From Phycisphaerae bacterium (lineage in GTDB: Bacteria; Planctomycetota; Phycisphaerae; Sedimentisphaerales; Anaerobacaceae), in assembly GCA_021736645.1 (NCBI GenBank), contig JAIPFM010000177.1, positions 1-55,288 on the forward strand: a DNA stretch of 55,288 bases, given 5' to 3'. The notes beneath the pieces were generated by a model that worked only from the letters and a program-made list of their open reading frames with translations, was not told where the DNA came from and searched no databases. This document shows positions 30,234 through 38,547 of this stretch, one piece after another. A program made the position numbers and the translations under genes. Position 1 is the stretch's first letter; every line of letters starts with the position of its first letter.

Positions 30234-31337
30234 ATGCAGGTACCCATGCTGGATTTGAAATTGCAGTTTGCTGGCATCAAACAGGAAGTCATGTCAGCCA
30301 TTGAGGATGTCTGTGACAGCCAGATGCTCTGTCTGGGCCCGGCAGTCCAGGCCTTTGAGCATGAGGCTGCTGAATTTTGCGGGTGCAAGCACGCCATTGG
30401 CGTTTCGAGTGGATCTGATGCACTGATCATTGCCCTGATGGCCCTGAACGTGGGACCTGGGGACGAAGTGATCACCACCCCCTTCACCTTTTTTGCCACA
30501 GCCGGTGCGATTGCCCGATTGGGGGCCAAACCGGTGTTTGTCGACGTGGACCCGGGGACCTATAATATTGACCCCGATTTGATTGAAGCCAGTATCACGG
30601 CCAAGACCCGGGCTATCATCCCGGTGCATCTGTTTGGCCAGATGGCTCAAATGGAGCCCATTATGGCCCTGGCCAGGAAGCACAATCTGGCAGTGGTTGA
30701 GGATGCTGCCCAATCCATCGGCGCAGAACAGGACCACGTGCCCTGCGGTGGAGTCGGAACCATGGGGTGTTTCTCCTTCTATCCCACAAAGAATCTGGGG
30801 GCCTTTGGGGATGGCGGCATGGTCACCACAAATGATGATGACCTGGCGCAGATCCTGAGGATCCTGAGGGATCATGGCCAGCACCCCAGGTACTTCTACC
30901 AGCGAATTGGCGGCAATTTCAGATTGGATGCCATTCAAGGGGCCGTGCTGTCTGTGAAGATCAAGTCTCTGGATGACTGGAGTGACAAGCGGCGTGCCAA
31001 TGCTGCCCTGTATGATGAATTGCTGGCTGACACGCATGTGACCTGCCCGGTCATTGAGTCCAATAACCTGTCGGTGTACAACCAATACACCATCCGCTCC
31101 TCCCACAGAGATCAACTGCAGGCCTATCTGGCAGACAAGCAAATCGGCTCAGCTATTTTCTACCCCAAGGCCCTTCATGTCCAGGATTGCTTTGCCGATC
31201 AGGGATACAGTCCCGGCGATTTCCCGGTCACGGAGACGCTTTGCCAAGAGGTGTTGTCCTTGCCCATCTTTCCGGAACTGACAGAAGATCAGATTCGTAC
31301 GGTGGCCAGGGCCATTGGGGATTTCTCACCTGCATAA
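30234..31337 (+). CDS. DegT/DnrJ/EryC1/StrS sugar aminotransferase 1
   Basis: The protein has 367 residues. It shows the PLP-binding features of the family: SGSDALIIALMALNVGPGDE, TTPFTFFATAGAIARLG, the Asp that contacts the pyridine nitrogen in VVEDAAQSIGAE, and the Schiff-base lysine in FSFYPTKNLGAFGDGG. These enzymes aminate keto-sugars on nucleotide carriers using glutamate. The start at ATG 30234 follows AAAGGA; an upstream TTG would only add five residues. It precedes a NusG-like gene by 37 bp and diverges from the ATP-grasp/WecA-like pair, forming one glycan locus. A paralogue is at 34075. Confidence 0.88.
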   Translation: MQVPMLDLKLQFAGIKQEVMSAIEDVCDSQMLCLGPAVQAFEHEAAEFCGCKHAIGVSSGSDALIIALMALNVGPGDEVITTPFTFFATAGAIARLGAKPVFVDVDPGTYNIDPDLIEASITAKTRAIIPVHLFGQMAQMEPIMALARKHNLAVVEDAAQSIGAEQDHVPCGGVGTMGCFSFYPTKNLGAFGDGGMVTTNDDDLAQILRILRDHGQHPRYFYQRIGGNFRLDAIQGAVLSVKIKSLDDWSDKRRANAALYDELLADTHVTCPVIESNNLSVYNQYTIRSSHRDQLQAYLADKQIGSAIFYPKALHVQDCFADQGYSPGDFPVTETLCQEVLSLPIFPELTEDQIRTVARAIGDFSPA

Positions 31338-31374
31338 CATGATTGAGTTCGAACGAGATTGAAGGGAGCAAGGA

Positions 31375-31968
31375 TTGCTTAAAGAAAAGGATAATCCACC
31401 TGTCACGTATCCGGAGAATGTCTCCATTGGAGATATGTCCGGACTGTGGTGGGTGGCACATACAAAGAGTCGAAATGAAAAGGCCCTGGCCAATGACCTG
31501 ATTGTCCGGGACATCCCTTATTTTCTTCCCATGACATGGACTGTCACACGCAAGACACGCAGACCTGTGCGATCACTCATGCCCGTGTTTACAGGGTACA
31601 TGTTTATTTGCGGCAGCGAAGACCATCGCGTCGAGGTCCTGCAAACCCACCGTGTGGCCAACATCATTGACGTGGTAGACCAACTCGAATTTATCACTGA
31701 GTTGTCCCAGGTAGAAAAAGCCCTTAAAGCAGATGTCCCTTTGACCCAGCATCACTTTGTCAAGAAGGGGCAATGGTGTCGAGTCACAGCAGGCTCTCTG
31801 ATGGGACTCGAAGGTATTGTCGAAGACCTAAAGGGGATGACCCGACTGATCCTCCAGATACAGATGCTTGGGCAGGCAACCAGTGTAGAAATTGATGCCG
31901 ATATGGTGGAGGTCATTGAGCCCCCTCGCAAAGGACCGGACACTTCGCCTTTCAGTCCGTCACCATAA
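31375..31968 (+). CDS. NusG/RfaH/UpxY-like transcription antitermination factor
   Basis: The protein has 197 residues. The NGN domain (WWVAHTKSRNEKALANDL; PVRSLMPVFTGYMFI) is followed by a KOW domain (KGQWCRVTAGSLMGLEGIVE). This is the layout of specialised NusG paralogues that ride on RNA polymerase and let it read long glycan operons. The TTG start at 31375 has a good GGGAG site six bases upstream, giving a 20-residue N-terminal tail. The ATG at 31435 would start right at the domain with poor spacing. Its gene follows a sugar aminotransferase, but few glycan genes follow downstream on this strand, so its target operon may lie elsewhere. Confidence 0.82.
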   Translation: MLKEKDNPPVTYPENVSIGDMSGLWWVAHTKSRNEKALANDLIVRDIPYFLPMTWTVTRKTRRPVRSLMPVFTGYMFICGSEDHRVEVLQTHRVANIIDVVDQLEFITELSQVEKALKADVPLTQHHFVKKGQWCRVTAGSLMGLEGIVEDLKGMTRLILQIQMLGQATSVEIDADMVEVIEPPRKGPDTSPFSPSP

Positions 31969-31993
31969 TTCGAATCCTGCCCCGCCCCAGAGG

Positions 31994-32848
31994 TCAGTGC
32001 CGGGCCTCTAAAAAGGCTTGAAGGCGTTCGAGTTCACCTGCCTTCATGTGGTAACTGTGATGAGCATCAGGGTATGTACAGTCCCTGATGCTGCGGCTGT
32101 ACGCCTGAAAGGCGTCAATAGTGGCCTCGGCCAGGGCCCCAAAGCTTTGAGAAAACTTCGGTTTTTCCCCCTGCGTCAGACCCAGAATATCCGGTGCAAT
32201 CAAGACCTGACCGTCGCACCCTGCGCCTGAACCACAACTGATCACAGGCACCTCTACGCGTTCGGTAATCATGGCCGCCACCTCAGCGGCGGTGCCTTCA
32301 ACCAACAGAGACCCGGCTCCCGCATCCACCATGCGCTCTGCCAATTCGATAAGTTCACTGGCTATTTCTGCAGTCGTCCCATCCGCCTTAAGTCGTCCGG
32401 CCTTCAGAATACTCTGTGGTCGAATGCCAATATGGGCCATCACGCTGATGCCTGCATCGCTCACAGCACGCACCACAGACTCATACGAAGAGGTGACTTC
32501 GATCTTGATGATTTGTGCCCCTGCTTCCACCACAAAGCGTCCTGCATTGCGAATCGCGTCAGAGACGCCAAGCTGATAGGACAGAAACGGCATGTCCGCT
32601 ACCAGGCAAACCTGCGGCGCACCCTTGCGAACCGCCCTGGTCATCAAGATCATAAAATCCATGGTGGCGGGCAAGGTGGTATCATGGCCGAGCACAATCT
32701 GGGCCGCCGAATCTCCAACGAGGATCACATCCACGTCGGCCTGTGCCACCAGTTGGGCGGTGGTATAGTCATAGCAACTCACGGCCACTATCTTATGGCC
32801 CTCTTGCTTGGCCCTGAGCAAATCCATGATGGTTCGTTTTTGATTCAT
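31994..32848 (-). CDS. panB: 3-methyl-2-oxobutanoate hydroxymethyltransferase
   Basis: The protein has 284 residues, the usual PanB length. It shows IVAVSCYDYTTAQLVAQADV, the metal-binding ILVGDSAAQIVLGHDTTL, DMPFLSYQLGVSDAIRNAGR, VMAHIGIRPQSI and the phosphate region GSLLVEGTAAEVAAMI. The enzyme transfers a hydroxymethyl group from methylene-tetrahydrofolate to alpha-ketoisovalerate, the first step of pantothenate and CoA synthesis. It stands alone here, without panC or panD. A perfect palindrome lies about 20 bp upstream of the start codon and may be an operator. Confidence 0.93.
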   Translation of the reverse strand: MNQKRTIMDLLRAKQEGHKIVAVSCYDYTTAQLVAQADVDVILVGDSAAQIVLGHDTTLPATMDFMILMTRAVRKGAPQVCLVADMPFLSYQLGVSDAIRNAGRFVVEAGAQIIKIEVTSSYESVVRAVSDAGISVMAHIGIRPQSILKAGRLKADGTTAEIASELIELAERMVDAGAGSLLVEGTAAEVAAMITERVEVPVISCGSGAGCDGQVLIAPDILGLTQGEKPKFSQSFGALAEATIDAFQAYSRSIRDCTYPDAHHSYHMKAGELERLQAFLEARH

Positions 32849-32867
32849 AGTCTAGGCACTCCATGTC

Positions 32868-32884
32868 TAACAGATAGTCTGTTA
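32868..32884. promoter_or_regulatory. Palindrome TAACAGA-TAG-TCTGTTA upstream of panB
   Basis: A perfect 7-bp inverted repeat with a 3-nt centre lies 20 bp before the panB start codon on the minus strand. It is next to an AT-rich TATTTT that could be the -10. Position suits a repressor operator over the start of transcription. The regulator is not identifiable. Confidence 0.4.
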
Positions 32885-33049
32885 AAATATGAGAACCCGA
32901 GACATGAATCAAGGATAAATTCCGTACAGTAGATTTTGCCCGAAACCGGGGCCTGGACTCAGTCCTGATCCTTTTGAAGCCTGTTACTCTATGCCCGGCC
33001 TGAAAAATTATCAGACATATTGACAGAATGTCGCCTTTTTCGTTAAAGA

Positions 33050-33184
33050 AATGAGAGTCGTTTTATCGATGAATACATCAGAAGTAGTGAACGAGGGTAA
33101 CAGTCAGTTTGTTTTAATAAGCTTTTCATCACCCTCCTCCGAAGCCAGATTCAGTATTTATACGGGTCTGGCTTTATTTTTTCT
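33050..33184 (+). ncRNA. Candidate small RNA with orphan intrinsic terminator
   Basis: No plus-strand gene ends here, yet an intrinsic terminator is present: AGCCAGA (33143-33149) pairs with TCTGGCT (33167-33173), followed by TTATTTTTT. A TTGACA lies at 33020-33025 with a weak -10 about 18 bp on. Inside, GAGGGT (33094-33099) can pair with ACCCTC (33131-33136), partly hiding the C-rich CCCTCCTCC. That stretch could base-pair with Shine-Dalgarno sequences of target mRNAs. The call rests on terminator and structure only. Confidence 0.4.
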
Positions 33185-33241
33185 CTCCAGCATGACAACC
33201 ATTCCGCCCGATGGCCTATCTTTCCTATTTTGTCAGATTGA

Positions 33242-33823
33242 CTACTGATAAATGATGGCTACGGCATCTTGAATTTTTTGCGCGATCAGGACAATATCCC
33301 CACGATCTGATATGTAGTCATCAAATCCCTTTTGCAGCAATGCCGACCATTCTGACTCGGATAAGTGCCCAGCCAGGGCCACCATCCTAATGGCCTCCAA
33401 TTCCTCTTGAGATCTGATGACCTGGCAGATCCGAGACGCATCCACACCCTGGACATGCAGATTCACAATCATGACATGAGGACTGAACCTCTCCGTTACG
33501 ATTCCAGCTTCAAAACTGGTTTCCACGACCTGACACTCAATGGGCTTGATGTCATTCAATTTTTGAGCCATGGCGTGCGATGCTTCTGTGTCGCTGTCAA
33601 GAATCAGAACCCGCGTTAAACCGGACGCCAGGGCGTCTGTGGGCATATTGTGCAGTCTCATGAAATGAACCAACTCGTCTACCGGGATTCTTCTGTCTTT
33701 GCTTCCAGGAATGCGATATCCCTTGAGTTGTCCGCTGTCAAACCATTTAGACACCGTTCTTGGAGCCACGTTACAGATTTTCGCCACATCCCCGGTGGTC
33801 AGTACTTTTTTGCCTTTTGACAT
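33242..33823 (-). CDS. Excisionase/MerR-type HTH fused to a degenerate receiver
   Basis: The protein has 193 residues. An N-terminal helix-turn-helix of the HTH_17 type (LTTGDVAKICNVAPRTVSKW, then PGSKDRRIPVDELVHFM) is joined to a receiver-like domain (VLILDSDTEASHAMAQKL; VMIVNLHVQGVD; IRMVALAGHLSESEW). The usual phospho-acceptor Asp is Asn in IVNLH and the conserved Lys is absent from FDDYISD, so phosphorylation is unlikely. The start at 33823 has GGGGA seven bases upstream. HTH-receiver fusions of this order occur in Planctomycetes-type genomes; their targets are not known. It stands alone between panB and the second sugar aminotransferase. Confidence 0.7.
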   Translation of the reverse strand: MSKGKKVLTTGDVAKICNVAPRTVSKWFDSGQLKGYRIPGSKDRRIPVDELVHFMRLHNMPTDALASGLTRVLILDSDTEASHAMAQKLNDIKPIECQVVETSFEAGIVTERFSPHVMIVNLHVQGVDASRICQVIRSQEELEAIRMVALAGHLSESEWSALLQKGFDDYISDRGDIVLIAQKIQDAVAIIYQ

Positions 33824-34074
33824 TTTCATTTCCCCGTGCGCATTTCATCTTCGCCTATCACATCGGCCTTCTGCTCAGGCGTATTAATCAAGTCAGTCTT
33901 TTTAGGGGACAATTGGTAGGCATTCTCTAATAATGGCCAATAAATCCGATCGCGATCAGGTTGCTGTATCTTTCACAATTATCGCGTACTGCCGTAGTCT
34001 TACTTTTGAGAGCCCCCCCAAACAGCCGATGAATAGGTCATTAGTCAGTCGTTAACAATCCGTGGAGGAGTATC

Positions 34075-35220
34075 ATGAAGGTGCCTCTGTCAAGGCCTGA
34101 TATTACGCAACTGGAAATCGATGCAGTCTGCGAAGTGCTGCGCAGCCAGAGTTTGTCTTTGGGTCCGAAATTACCGGCCTTTGAACAGGCCTTCTGCCAG
34201 AGAATAGGATCCAGACGAGCCGTGGCTGTCAACAGTGGCACCAGCGCACTTTTCCTGTGTCTCAAGGCCATGGGGCTTGGCCCGGGCGATGAGGTCATCA
34301 CCACTCCCTTCACTTTTATTGCCACAGCCACCAGCATTATGATGACAGGTGCACGTCCGGTATTTGCAGATATTGATCCTGACACCCTTAATCTGGATGC
34401 GAACGCAGCCCGTGCCTGGATCAATTCAAATACCAAAGCCATATTACCGGTCGAAGTATTTGGCAATCCTGCAGGCATGGACACCCTGTGCCAACTCGCC
34501 AGAGACCATCACCTCAAGATCATTGAAGACGCCTGCGAAGCCCTGGGCTCTGAACTCAATGGGCAGAAAGCCGGTACCTTTGGGGATATGAGTGTGTTTG
34601 CATTTTACCCCAACAAGCAAATCACCACAGGTGAAGGTGGCATGATTCTCACAGACCAGGAAGAGTGGGCAGACCTATGCGTGTCGCTCCGTAATCAGGG
34701 GCGCGGCTGCACAGACAACTGGTTGAGCCATGAGAGACTGGGTTATAATTACCGCCTGAGTGACATCAACTGTGCCTTGGGCCTTGCACAGCTTTCACGT
34801 CTGGATGAATTCATGACAAAACGCACTCAAGTAGCCGCCTGGTACCAGGCACGTCTGGCCGAGGATACGCGTCTGATTGTCCCTGAATCCCCGCAGAATG
34901 GACGCATGAGCTGGTTTGTCTTTGTCGTACGTTTGAATGAGTCTTTTTCGCAGGCTGATCGTGATGCCCTGCTGAATGACTTGAGAGACCATGGCGTTCA
35001 AGTCAGCAACTATTTCCCACCCCTCCATATGCAGCCCTTCATTGCAGAGCAATATGGTTACGCACAGGGCGACTTCCCCATCACCGAGTCTGTCAGCCAG
35101 AGAACCATGGCCCTGCCGTTCTACAACAATCTCCTGGAGTCAGAGGTTGATCTGGTCTGTACTGAACTGATCCACGCCATGGATCGATTACCATCCCTAA
35201 AAAACTCCGAGGTCCGTTAA
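34075..35220 (+). CDS. DegT/DnrJ/EryC1/StrS sugar aminotransferase 2
   Basis: The protein has 381 residues and is a paralogue of the one at 30234. Key parts are VNSGTSALFLCLKAMGLGPG, TTPFTFIATATSIMMTG, the Asp in IIEDACEALGSE and the Schiff-base Lys in FAFYPNKQITTGEGGM. The C-terminal half (VQVSNYFPPLHMQPF) also fits the family. The start is certain, with GGAGGAG seven bases before the ATG. It probably makes a different amino sugar from the first paralogue, given substantial divergence. It is followed by a short membrane protein gene after 174 bp, apparently a separate unit. Confidence 0.88.
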   Translation: MKVPLSRPDITQLEIDAVCEVLRSQSLSLGPKLPAFEQAFCQRIGSRRAVAVNSGTSALFLCLKAMGLGPGDEVITTPFTFIATATSIMMTGARPVFADIDPDTLNLDANAARAWINSNTKAILPVEVFGNPAGMDTLCQLARDHHLKIIEDACEALGSELNGQKAGTFGDMSVFAFYPNKQITTGEGGMILTDQEEWADLCVSLRNQGRGCTDNWLSHERLGYNYRLSDINCALGLAQLSRLDEFMTKRTQVAAWYQARLAEDTRLIVPESPQNGRMSWFVFVVRLNESFSQADRDALLNDLRDHGVQVSNYFPPLHMQPFIAEQYGYAQGDFPITESVSQRTMALPFYNNLLESEVDLVCTELIHAMDRLPSLKNSEVR

Positions 35221-35394
35221 GCCACCCCACTGACCTTGCCGCGATTCAAAACTTCCACGATTTAACGAACTCCGCGATGCTTTCCATTTTGCACACTTAA
35301 CTTTAGTTTGTATTTTTTTAGTACTGACAGTCAGACACATCGACTGGGGGGTTTACAGCACAGCACTTTTTTGGTCTCAATTCGGAGAAACTGC

Positions 35395-35679
35395 ATGGGA
35401 TGGCGCGCAAAGTTTGTCTTTTTACTGATGGTCTATGTGGCAGGTTTTTTAACAGCCTTTTACTTCATGACACCCACCCAAGAAGGATATAGCTTTTCCT
35501 TCAAAAACAACATAAAATTCAATGAAGCATTTCAACCCAATCAATTCGCACAATCCGTGAATGTCGGCCTGAGCAAGTGTGCAGACATGAGTAAAACGAT
35601 TGCCGAGCATGCTTCCGTCATCATTAAACAGCAGCTCAACGAACGGCGAAAGACCCGCGATTCCAAACACGAATCATAG
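35395..35679 (+). CDS. Small single-pass membrane protein, hypothetical
   Basis: The protein has 94 residues from ATG 35395, which has GGAGA seven bases upstream. One N-terminal helix (FVFLLMVYVAGFLTAFYFM) would leave the remaining residues outside the membrane. They include a helical part near the C-terminus (KTIAEHASVIIKQQLNERRK). The first residues (MGWRAK) are basic, so the C-terminal part is probably periplasmic. No family is recognised. The longer reading frame that begins at 35308 adds only non-conserved residues without a Shine-Dalgarno sequence. Confidence 0.55.
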   Translation: MGWRAKFVFLLMVYVAGFLTAFYFMTPTQEGYSFSFKNNIKFNEAFQPNQFAQSVNVGLSKCADMSKTIAEHASVIIKQQLNERRKTRDSKHES

Positions 35680-35736
35680 CCTTTCATGGAACTGACATAG
35701 GACTTGCCTTGAATCAAAGAATCCCGGAGAAAGCGT

Positions 35737-35765
35737 TTGACACAGAGACAGTACGCCTCTACGAT
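35737..35765 (+). promoter_or_regulatory. Sigma-70-type promoter for the MBL-fold hydrolase
   Basis: A perfect TTGACA and TACGAT are separated by 17 bp, with a predicted leader of about 40 nt before the ATG at 35813. Confidence 0.55.
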
Positions 35766-35812
35766 AAAACGCCTATCTTAACTAACCTGTACTATCCTGG
35801 GATTCTAAATTT

Positions 35813-36694
35813 ATGGCGAGTCATCGTTTGGCAAAAATACCTTTGAAGTACTTTGATGTCACCGGTTATTCCGTGGCAGGCGAAGAAACCGTGGTAGCCG
35901 TACCACAGCTGGACTGTTGCTTTGACATCGGCAAGGCACCGGATCAATTTATTGCCATCAACCACGTATTACTGACGCATGGCCATATGGATCATGCGGC
36001 TGGTATTGCCTATTACCTGTCACATCGGAATTTCGACGGCCACACCCCAGGCACGGTCCTGGCCCCTAAGATTTTAATCTCCCCTTTGGAGCAGATTATA
36101 GAAGGATGGGGACGCCTGGATGGCAATCGAATCCCTGCCAATCTTATTGGTGTGGAACCCGGGGACGAGTTTGCCATCAAGCCCAACCTGTTCGCACATG
36201 TCTTTTCCACTCCCCATTGCCGCGGATCAGTTGGTTTCACGGTCCTGGAAAAACGCAAAAAACTCAAGCCTGAATATAGAAAACTCTCAGGCCCCAAACT
36301 TGTGGCGCTAAAAAAACAAGGGGTTGACATTGAGTTTCATATCAACCTGCCTCTCGTCACGTACCTGGGGGATACTGGCCCCATGGACCTGAAGGGTGCA
36401 GACCTGATCAGCCACAGTAAAGTCCTGATCACAGAATGCACCTTCTATGAAGAGGATCACAAGGACCGGGCCGAAGCCGGCAACCACATGCATATCTCTG
36501 ATTTTGCAAGGCAGTTGGATGAACTCAACAATGAACACATCATTATCACACACGGCACGCAACGTACCAACCTGACACAGACAAAAAAAATACTCGCCAA
36601 AGCCATACCGCAAGCATGGCAAGACAAGGTGCATCTACTCATGGACAGAGAATATCTCAAGCGACCTTCGCTCACGGTTGAAGAGAAGACCTGA
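35813..36694 (+). CDS. Metallo-beta-lactamase-fold hydrolase (RNase Z-like)
   Basis: The protein has 293 residues. The zinc motif LLTHGHMDHAAGIAYYL (about residue 50) is H-x-H-x-D-H. Later ligands lie in FSTPHCRGSVGF, the Asp-containing TYLGDTGPMD and IIITHGTQRTN. The EDHKDRAEAGNHMHIS block resembles RNase Z and its uncharacterised relatives. RNase Z trims the 3' end of tRNA precursors. However, the N-terminal SVAGEETVVAVPQLDCCFDIG and the lack of an exosite arm make another hydrolase possible. No signal peptide, so cytosolic. It has its own promoter. Confidence 0.75.
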   Translation: MASHRLAKIPLKYFDVTGYSVAGEETVVAVPQLDCCFDIGKAPDQFIAINHVLLTHGHMDHAAGIAYYLSHRNFDGHTPGTVLAPKILISPLEQIIEGWGRLDGNRIPANLIGVEPGDEFAIKPNLFAHVFSTPHCRGSVGFTVLEKRKKLKPEYRKLSGPKLVALKKQGVDIEFHINLPLVTYLGDTGPMDLKGADLISHSKVLITECTFYEEDHKDRAEAGNHMHISDFARQLDELNNEHIIITHGTQRTNLTQTKKILAKAIPQAWQDKVHLLMDREYLKRPSLTVEEKT

Positions 36695-36816
36695 TCACCG
36701 CATGAAGGCTCACCACTCATCCAAAGCCCGGAATCCCTGCCCGAAAATCCATACCTGACAGACCGACCAGTCCTCACACCAGCTGCAGCACTCCAATTGA
36801 ACACAATCATTTTACC

Positions 36817-36845
36817 TTGACTTGCGGTCATTTCCATCATATATA
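36817..36845 (+). promoter_or_regulatory. Sigma-70-type promoter for the cupin/MFS genes
   Basis: TTGACT and TATATA are separated by 17 bp. The leader of about 45 nt carries the AGGAGA Shine-Dalgarno sequence of the cupin gene. Confidence 0.5.
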
Positions 36846-36895
36846 CCGTATCCTTTGGAACCGTACCATGGACTCAATATGATCTAGGAGACCCT

Positions 36896-37228
36896 GTGAG
36901 CACCAAAATAGCCCTGACTGCTGAACTCAACGACAAAAAGGAATACCAGCGCCTTCTGGATGGCACCACACAGACCCACGGTATGAAGGCCGGACGCGTG
37001 TATCTGGAACCGGGACATGACTGCCACGAGCACAGCACTGAGGCTCGAGAAGAAATGCTCGTGTTTCTCTCTGGCCAGGGTCAGGTCCTACTGCACAATC
37101 AGGATCCCATGCCAGTGGGCCAGGGCAAGGTGGCATACATCCCCCCTCACACACTGCATAATGTTCAAAATACGGGCACAGAACCGCTGGTCTATATCTT
37201 TTGCGTCGTGCCCACAGTATCGCAATAG
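36896..37228 (+). CDS. Single-domain cupin protein
   Basis: The protein has 110 residues and starts with GTG, supported by AGGAGA five bases upstream. It shows cupin motif 1 (YLEPGHDCHEHSTEAREEML) and motif 2 (GKVAYIPPHTLHNVQNTG) with the metal-ligand histidines and glutamate. Such small cupins act as sugar isomerases, dioxygenases or ligand sensors. Here the next gene, 67 bp on, is an MFS transporter, so a sugar-related role is plausible. Cytosolic; its substrate is not readable. Confidence 0.8.
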   Translation: MSTKIALTAELNDKKEYQRLLDGTTQTHGMKAGRVYLEPGHDCHEHSTEAREEMLVFLSGQGQVLLHNQDPMPVGQGKVAYIPPHTLHNVQNTGTEPLVYIFCVVPTVSQ

Positions 37229-37295
37229 AGATCGAGACGACCGGCCCAAGGTCATCTTGTGCTCGACTCTGCAAATGATGAAGGCCTGACTGCCA

Positions 37296-38459
37296 ATGCC
37301 AATGCCGCTCAGCCGATCCATTCGGCTCAATTACCTTTTCTATTCCTGCGCCTGCGGTGCCACCTACCCGTATTTGGCCCCCTTTTTCAAGGAAGTCGTG
37401 GGCGTCTCGGATCGCTATCTCGGACTGATCATGATGATTCGGCCAATCATGGCCCTGGTGGGACAGCCGATTTGGAGCCAGGTCTCAGATCGAAGCGGTC
37501 GAAGGTCTCACCTGGGCGCAGGACTGGTTTTCATTGCGTCCATGCTGTGCCCCCTGTTAATCTTCATCCACACCCCTGTATGGGTGTGTCTGGTCTTTGC
37601 CTTGTGGTCATTCTTCAATGCACCCCTGTTTACCCTCTCAGACAGCATCACCTATGACTATCTTGGCCCAGCACGCCGCGACACCATCGGCAGGTTCCGC
37701 GTGTTCGCATCCATGGGTTTTATTCTGGCAGTCACCCTGGTGGGATTCATTTACGACAGAAAGGGACTCCAAAGCCAATTCGCCGTGTTTTCTGTGCTCG
37801 GTTTTTTGAGCTTTCTGATCCTTTGGCCAATCCCCCCAGTGCCCAGAACCACCTCGCTTCAAAGCAAGAGCGGCATTAAAGCCCTGCTGAAAAAGCGAAA
37901 TGTGATTATCTTTCTCTGCAGCGTGTTTCTGATTGAAATCACCAATGCCATGGCCCTGACCTTTCTCAGCGTGTACGGCAGACAACTCGGTGCCAACAAC
38001 ATGCAAATCGGCTGGATCTGGGCCCTTGGCACCTGCGCAGAGGTCATCACCATGCTGTTGTTCTCTAGGGTGTACAAACGCATTGGCATAAAAAACATCC
38101 TGATCATCGGATATTTGGCCATTGTGGTCAGGTGGGGCCTGTCCGGTCTGGTCACCTCATGGTGGCAGCTTCTGCCAGTTCAACTGCTCCACGCCCTGAC
38201 CCTGACCTATGTGTACATAGGGTCCACCCTGTTCATGGACATGGAAAGCACCCAGCACATCCGGACCACAGCCCAATCCTTTTATACCATGGTGATCCTC
38301 AACACCGCCTATGTCATCGGCTGTGGCCTGGGCGGATTCCTCAGTGACCATTTTGGCTACTCCAGTATGTTCTTCACCTGCAGCCTCATGGGCAGCGTCG
38401 GTCTCATCATACTGGTCTTCCTCGTCAAGTCGCCTGCGGACCAGCACGTCGCTGCATGA
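37296..38459 (+). CDS. MFS transporter (MFS_1-like)
   Basis: The protein has 387 residues with about twelve hydrophobic segments. The inter-helix motif SQVSDRSGRRSHLG between helices 2 and 3 is the standard MFS motif A. A second-half counterpart is the loop FSRVYKRIGIKNILIIG. The N-terminus (SIRLNYLFYSCACGATYPYL) resembles the nucleoside/phenylpropionate permease branch (MFS_1_like). It is an inner-membrane proton-coupled transporter of unknown substrate. It follows the cupin gene in the same direction and converges with the FucP-like gene. The N-terminal ATGs at 37296 and 37302 are both possible. Confidence 0.8.
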   Translation: MPMPLSRSIRLNYLFYSCACGATYPYLAPFFKEVVGVSDRYLGLIMMIRPIMALVGQPIWSQVSDRSGRRSHLGAGLVFIASMLCPLLIFIHTPVWVCLVFALWSFFNAPLFTLSDSITYDYLGPARRDTIGRFRVFASMGFILAVTLVGFIYDRKGLQSQFAVFSVLGFLSFLILWPIPPVPRTTSLQSKSGIKALLKKRNVIIFLCSVFLIEITNAMALTFLSVYGRQLGANNMQIGWIWALGTCAEVITMLLFSRVYKRIGIKNILIIGYLAIVVRWGLSGLVTSWWQLLPVQLLHALTLTYVYIGSTLFMDMESTQHIRTTAQSFYTMVILNTAYVIGCGLGGFLSDHFGYSSMFFTCSLMGSVGLIILVFLVKSPADQHVAA

Positions 38460-38484
38460 GCGAGCTTGTGTGTAACAACGAATA

Positions 38485-38517
38485 AGGGGTCATGACACGG
38501 TACGTGCCATGACCCCT
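38485..38517. terminator. Bidirectional hairpin terminator between the two MFS genes
   Basis: AGGGGTCATG pairs with CATGACCCCT (10 bp) and, after one mismatch, CACG pairs with CGTG around a GTA loop. It lies 26 bp after the plus-strand stop and 31 bp from the minus-strand stop. No U-run follows on either side, but position and strength support a shared terminator. Confidence 0.6.
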
Positions 38518-38547
38518 GAGGCTTCGTCTGGTTTCTTAGAATCCATC

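Larger units (their letters stand above)
32849..33241. other. Intergenic region between panB and the HTH-pseudoreceiver gene
   Basis: This 393-bp spacer has the panB operator-like palindrome at 32868-32884. It also has a plus-strand TTGACA at 33020 with a weak -10 (TAAAGA at 33044) and an intrinsic terminator at 33143-33184. A 65-codon plus-strand reading frame at 33051 extends past the terminator into the next gene and is not supported. The stretch 33050-33184 is better read as a small RNA candidate. Confidence 0.5.

Noticed and set aside
33051..33248. 65-codon plus-strand frame between panB and the HTH-pseudoreceiver gene
   Set aside because: The intrinsic terminator lies inside it and it ends in the opposite-strand gene, so a small RNA fits better than a protein.
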